Assembly (NCBI GenBank): GCA_017520365.1
Contig: JAFXFQ010000215.1
Coordinates: 1-8,926, forward strand
DNA: 8,926 bases
Direction of reading: 5' to 3'
Source: Clostridia bacterium
GTDB lineage: Bacteria; Bacillota; Clostridia; Oscillospirales; CAG-272
Shown here: positions 6,346 to 8,926 of the stretch, in pieces
How the letters are laid out: each line of letters opens with the position of its first letter
Position numbering within the stretch: the first letter of the stretch is position 1
Position numbers and translations under genes: made by a program
Notes under the pieces: generated by a model
The model's input: only the letters and a program-made list of their open reading frames with translations
The model's database searches: none
Told to the model about the DNA's origin: nothing

Positions 6346-7635
6346 TCAGTTTCCGATAACTCTGCCCTCGTACAGCCCCTTTCCTTCAACGATTATTATG
6401 TCGTGCATTCTCAGCGGACGTGACTTTTTATTCTGCTCCGTTTCTTCCTTACCCGTATCCTCGGGCTCCGTATTCGCCTCGTCCTCCTCAGTGTCATCAC
6501 CGATCTTCACGATATAGCTGTTCTCATCGCGATAGATTATCTCAACGCTCCTGAAGGAGACTGTGGAAACATCGAGAATGAACACTCCCGTTTCTCCGTC
6601 TACCATTCTGAGTGCGTTTGCAGGAACTCTGAGGCCTGTCAGCTCAGATTTCATAAGCTCCACGTCCTGGGTACGGTAAAAATCAAAGCCATCGGGCATT
6701 CTCGTGGAGGTGAGGATAAGAGCTGTGCCTTCCTTGTCGTAAAGCACGTTGTAAACGTCCATTTCAAGGATCGTTTCGGAGCTTCCGAAGCGAACGGTAC
6801 ATTTTCCGTTCTTAACGTACGTGTTCTTTTCCTCCTCCTCTATCATACAAACCAAAAACCACTGACTTCGGGTCACGGTCTTGCCTGCATTGGAGGGTGC
6901 AGAGGGGTCGCTTTCGAGCAGGCCCCTGAGCTCTCCCAGGGTAACGTCCTCAAGGTCTTCGGCACGAAAGATCTCCTCATAGCCGTCAGACTCGGAATAG
7001 TAGAAGCCGCTGACTGACGAATAGACTGAGCCTGTCTGTGCACCGAGGGTAGCAACAAGCTGATCTCTTTCTGCAATGAGGGCTTCGATCTCTCCCACGG
7101 GATCGGCAAAGCCGCCTGTCAGCACGTTTCGCTCGCCTACCGCATTGAGAAGGTCCTGCTTATATTCTGCCGCCTCGTTCAACCTTCCTCCGTCGGCGGT
7201 TTCACGGACCGAGGCAAGGATAGCGTATATTTCACGGTCAATTCCTGCTGTATCCTTCAGAGTAAGGTTGTCCGCATTGCTGTATCTTTCCAGAAGCTTG
7301 ATCTGGCCCTCGATATCGGCGATCCTTTCCACCGTTTCAGGGGAGCTTGCGGAGTACACTCTTGCCACCTCACCGCCCTTTTTCACTCTCTCTCCCTCAT
7401 GAAGAGACGGTACGAGGCTGGTGACGGCGCCCGTGCTGTTAACGGGTGTCTCCGTTCTGAAGATATAGCCCTTTGCTTCTATTGTCTGCTGAAAGGTGAC
7501 GCGGCCGGCTACCTCTGTTTCTATCTCCCTTGTGAAGGAATGCCACAGGTGATATCCGAAATATATGATAACGCCGATACAAAGGATGGCACTTAATACG
7601 TACAATCCGACTTTTTTCAGATATTCGGTATCCAT
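6346..7635 (-). CDS. HlyD-like membrane-fusion/adaptor protein, single-pass
   Basis: This 429-residue protein has a short cytoplasmic N-terminus and one clear membrane segment (about 9-30: GLYVLSAILCIGVIIYFGYHL). A large extracytoplasmic part follows. The layout resembles HlyD/RND adaptors. A first half-lipoyl strand set (about 50-95) includes GYIFRTETPV and LHEGERVKKGGEVARVYS. A helical region covers about 100-200. A second lipoyl half follows (VYSSVSGFYYSESDGYE, 204-220), and the beta-rich C-terminal part has the adaptor-like run GLRVPANALRM (334-344) and GVFILDVSTVSFRSVEI. An acidic low-complexity insert sits at about 379-405. The start ATG 7635 has AAAGGAG 6 bases upstream. Proteins of this kind commonly occur before yggS-sepF in Clostridia, and no transporter gene adjoins it here. 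The true partner and substrate are unknown. A structural envelope or division role is as plausible as export. Confidence 0.75.
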   Translation of the reverse strand: MDTEYLKKVGLYVLSAILCIGVIIYFGYHLWHSFTREIETEVAGRVTFQQTIEAKGYIFRTETPVNSTGAVTSLVPSLHEGERVKKGGEVARVYSASSPETVERIADIEGQIKLLERYSNADNLTLKDTAGIDREIYAILASVRETADGGRLNEAAEYKQDLLNAVGERNVLTGGFADPVGEIEALIAERDQLVATLGAQTGSVYSSVSGFYYSESDGYEEIFRAEDLEDVTLGELRGLLESDPSAPSNAGKTVTRSQWFLVCMIEEEEKNTYVKNGKCTVRFGSSETILEMDVYNVLYDKEGTALILTSTRMPDGFDFYRTQDVELMKSELTGLRVPANALRMVDGETGVFILDVSTVSFRSVEIIYRDENSYIVKIGDDTEEDEANTEPEDTGKEETEQNKKSRPLRMHDIIIVEGKGLYEGRVIGN

Positions 7636-7641
7636 CCGTAT

Positions 7642-7648
7642 CTCCTTT
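7642..7648 (-). promoter_or_regulatory. Shine-Dalgarno site of the HlyD-like gene
   Basis: The - strand reads AAAGGAG, 6 bases before ATG 7635, within the 18-base gap after the ATPase stop codon. It is one of the strongest ribosome binding sites in the - strand operon. Confidence 0.8.
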
Positions 7649-7653
7649 CCGCA

Positions 7654-8926
7654 TCAGAGCACCTGTCTTGATGCACCTTCAAGTTTATCTGTCAGCTCGC
7701 CCTCCAAAGTTCTGCAGGTGAACACAAGTGACTGCATTTTACTTTCGGAAAGCATATTGAGTATGTTTTTGAGTCTGTTTTCGTCTATTCTTGCAAAGCT
7801 TTCGTCATAGACAAGGGGAGGAGCATCCGCCGAGAAGAGCACCTTTGCAATGGCGCATCTGTAGCTGACGTACGCCGCATCCTGTGTTCCTGCGGACATA
7901 TGGGTAACAGCTCTCTTTCTGTCATCCACCATAAAGCCCAGATTGAAGCTGCGGTCGGCAACGAGAGCAGTATGTCTGCCATCGGTGAAGCCGCTGAGGA
8001 TATCAGAGGCGCACTCCGCAACGCGAGGCATAAGAGAGGCGCGAATACCCTCTCCTGCCGCAACGAGCGCGCGAGTCGCTTCCTCCACTGCGTTGAGCTT
8101 CTTTTTCAGGGTGGCAGTCTCACGCCTTGCATGGTCAAGCTGTGCGGAAAGCACTGCCGTATCCTCGCTGGTGGCCTTTACCCTTGCAAGATTTGCATCC
8201 ACATCACCCTTCTGGGTAATAAGTCCGGGGAGAGCGCTTTCGGCAAAATTCTTTTTGCTGATGGCAAGAGCCGCCTCCTTGGTGGTAAAGCCGGAGGCTA
8301 TCTTGCCCGCATCGGTCTGCATTACTTCTTTATATGAGCCCTCAACAGTCTTACCGCCGTCATAGCCCAGAACATCGCTGTAGCCTCTCAGCTCACCCTG
8401 CGCCATAGCCAGGGATGCGCCGAGATTTTCCTTCATTTTTGCAAGCTCGGCCGCTTTTTCCACAGCAGAGGTGCAAAGCACATCCGCATCGGCGATAGCA
8501 TCGCCCACAAACTCACGGCAGGCGTCACGTACTGCACCGATAACGGTATTCTTTTCTGTCTCGCAATACTGCGCCTCGGCAAGTCTTCTTGCTCTTTCCT
8601 CGGCAGTCTTTCGATAGATAGCCGCACGGATGGTGCGTCTTTCAACCTCATCCTCAAGCTCGGGACAGCTTGACACCTCCCACTTTTTGAGAACAGCGGA
8701 AAGCTTTCTGCCGCTCACTGCAGCAACGGCAAGAAGGGCGATGCCGATGGCAAGAACGCCGCCTGCGGATGCTATAAGCGGAATAAAAAGACCTGCAAGC
8801 TTTGCTTTGAATACAAAGCTGAGGGCGCCACCTGCGGCACCGATCGCGAGAAGCACGGATGAAACGGCAATGCAGGCGTTTCTTGCAGCTCTTCTGCAGC
8901 CTGCCCTTTCAACGTCGTCTCTTGCC
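7654..8926 (-). CDS. YhaN/SbcC-like membrane-associated AAA (SMC-type) ATPase, C-terminal part
   Basis: This open frame enters from the right edge with no stop codon up to base 8926. It gives the last 423 residues of a larger protein and ends with TGA at 7654-7656. Two closely spaced hydrophobic stretches (about visible residues 19-38 and 43-70) could form a membrane hairpin. Long helical, Ala/Glu/Lys-rich coiled-coil segments follow (about 88-290). The final ABC/SMC-type ATPase lobe has a signature-like motif (MSAGTQDAAYVSYRCAIAKVL, 343-363) and a Walker B (PPLVYDESF, 370-378, with the Asp-Glu pair). It closes with SLVFTCRTLEG, where the family has its switch strand. Walker A must lie off the window. 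This is the pattern of YhaN, a RecF/SbcC-like ATPase with a hydrophobic pair in its coiled coil, which often works with a YhaO/SbcD-type nuclease. The start at GTG 8856 is internal, because homologous-looking sequence continues upstream. YhaN-type is my best call; other SMC-like ATPases remain possible. Confidence 0.72.
   Translation of the reverse strand, partial: ARDDVERAGCRRAARNACIAVSSVLLAIGAAGGALSFVFKAKLAGLFIPLIASAGGVLAIGIALLAVAAVSGRKLSAVLKKWEVSSCPELEDEVERRTIRAAIYRKTAEERARRLAEAQYCETEKNTVIGAVRDACREFVGDAIADADVLCTSAVEKAAELAKMKENLGASLAMAQGELRGYSDVLGYDGGKTVEGSYKEVMQTDAGKIASGFTTKEAALAISKKNFAESALPGLITQKGDVDANLARVKATSEDTAVLSAQLDHARRETATLKKKLNAVEEATRALVAAGEGIRASLMPRVAECASDILSGFTDGRHTALVADRSFNLGFMVDDRKRAVTHMSAGTQDAAYVSYRCAIAKVLFSADAPPLVYDESFARIDENRLKNILNMLSESKMQSLVFTCRTLEGELTDKLEGASRQVL

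Noticed and set aside
1..8926. Mobile element, CRISPR array, tRNA/rRNA or phage genes
   Set aside because: No direct-repeat arrays, transposase or integrase motifs, cloverleaf-like sequence or target duplications were seen; genes are packed core functions.

Overview
The window looks like core chromosome from a Gram-positive bacterium of the class Clostridia, probably an uncultured gut-type Oscillospiraceae/Ruminococcaceae relative. This rests on gene order (a membrane-fusion-like protein, yggS, sepF, ylmH, divIVA, lspA, rluD), on Shine-Dalgarno sites of the AAAGGAG type, and on moderate GC content judged by eye. TGA, TAA and non-ATG starts appear as expected for the standard code. No species can be named from the sequence alone. 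There is no sign of phage, insertion sequences, CRISPR, tRNA or rRNA, and no gene-free stretch longer than about 70 bases.

Layout. The left end (1-1692) is read on the + strand. It holds the last 83 codons of the ribosome-assembly GTPase Obg, a short hairpin, then a complete RsmF-type rRNA m5C methyltransferase. A perfect 19-bp inverted repeat (1715-1760) closes this unit and also the opposing one. Everything to its right is on the - strand and reads as one tightly packed operon entering from beyond base 8926. In transcription order it contains the C-terminal part of a membrane-anchored YhaN/SbcC-like ATPase, a HlyD-like membrane-fusion protein, the PLP-binding protein YggS, SepF, YlmH, a DivIVA-family protein, LspA and RluD. 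Gaps are 36 bp or less, or genes overlap, except for a 62-bp sepF-ylmH gap that holds a hairpin.

How the genes fit together. SepF (FtsZ anchor) and the DivIVA-like protein (curved-membrane scaffold) belong to septation and polar growth. LspA processes lipoproteins at the membrane. YlmH, RluD, RsmF and Obg belong to ribosome quality control, rRNA modification and ribosome assembly. YggS handles pyridoxal phosphate homeostasis. The least understood part is the upstream pair: an SMC-like ATPase with a membrane hairpin, followed 17 bp later by a single-pass membrane-fusion-like protein with no transporter beside it. These two, the long acidic tail on the DivIVA homologue, and the sepF-ylmH hairpin are the points most worth a second look. 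Most of the window is ordinary, conserved housekeeping sequence, and no wholly new system is evident.
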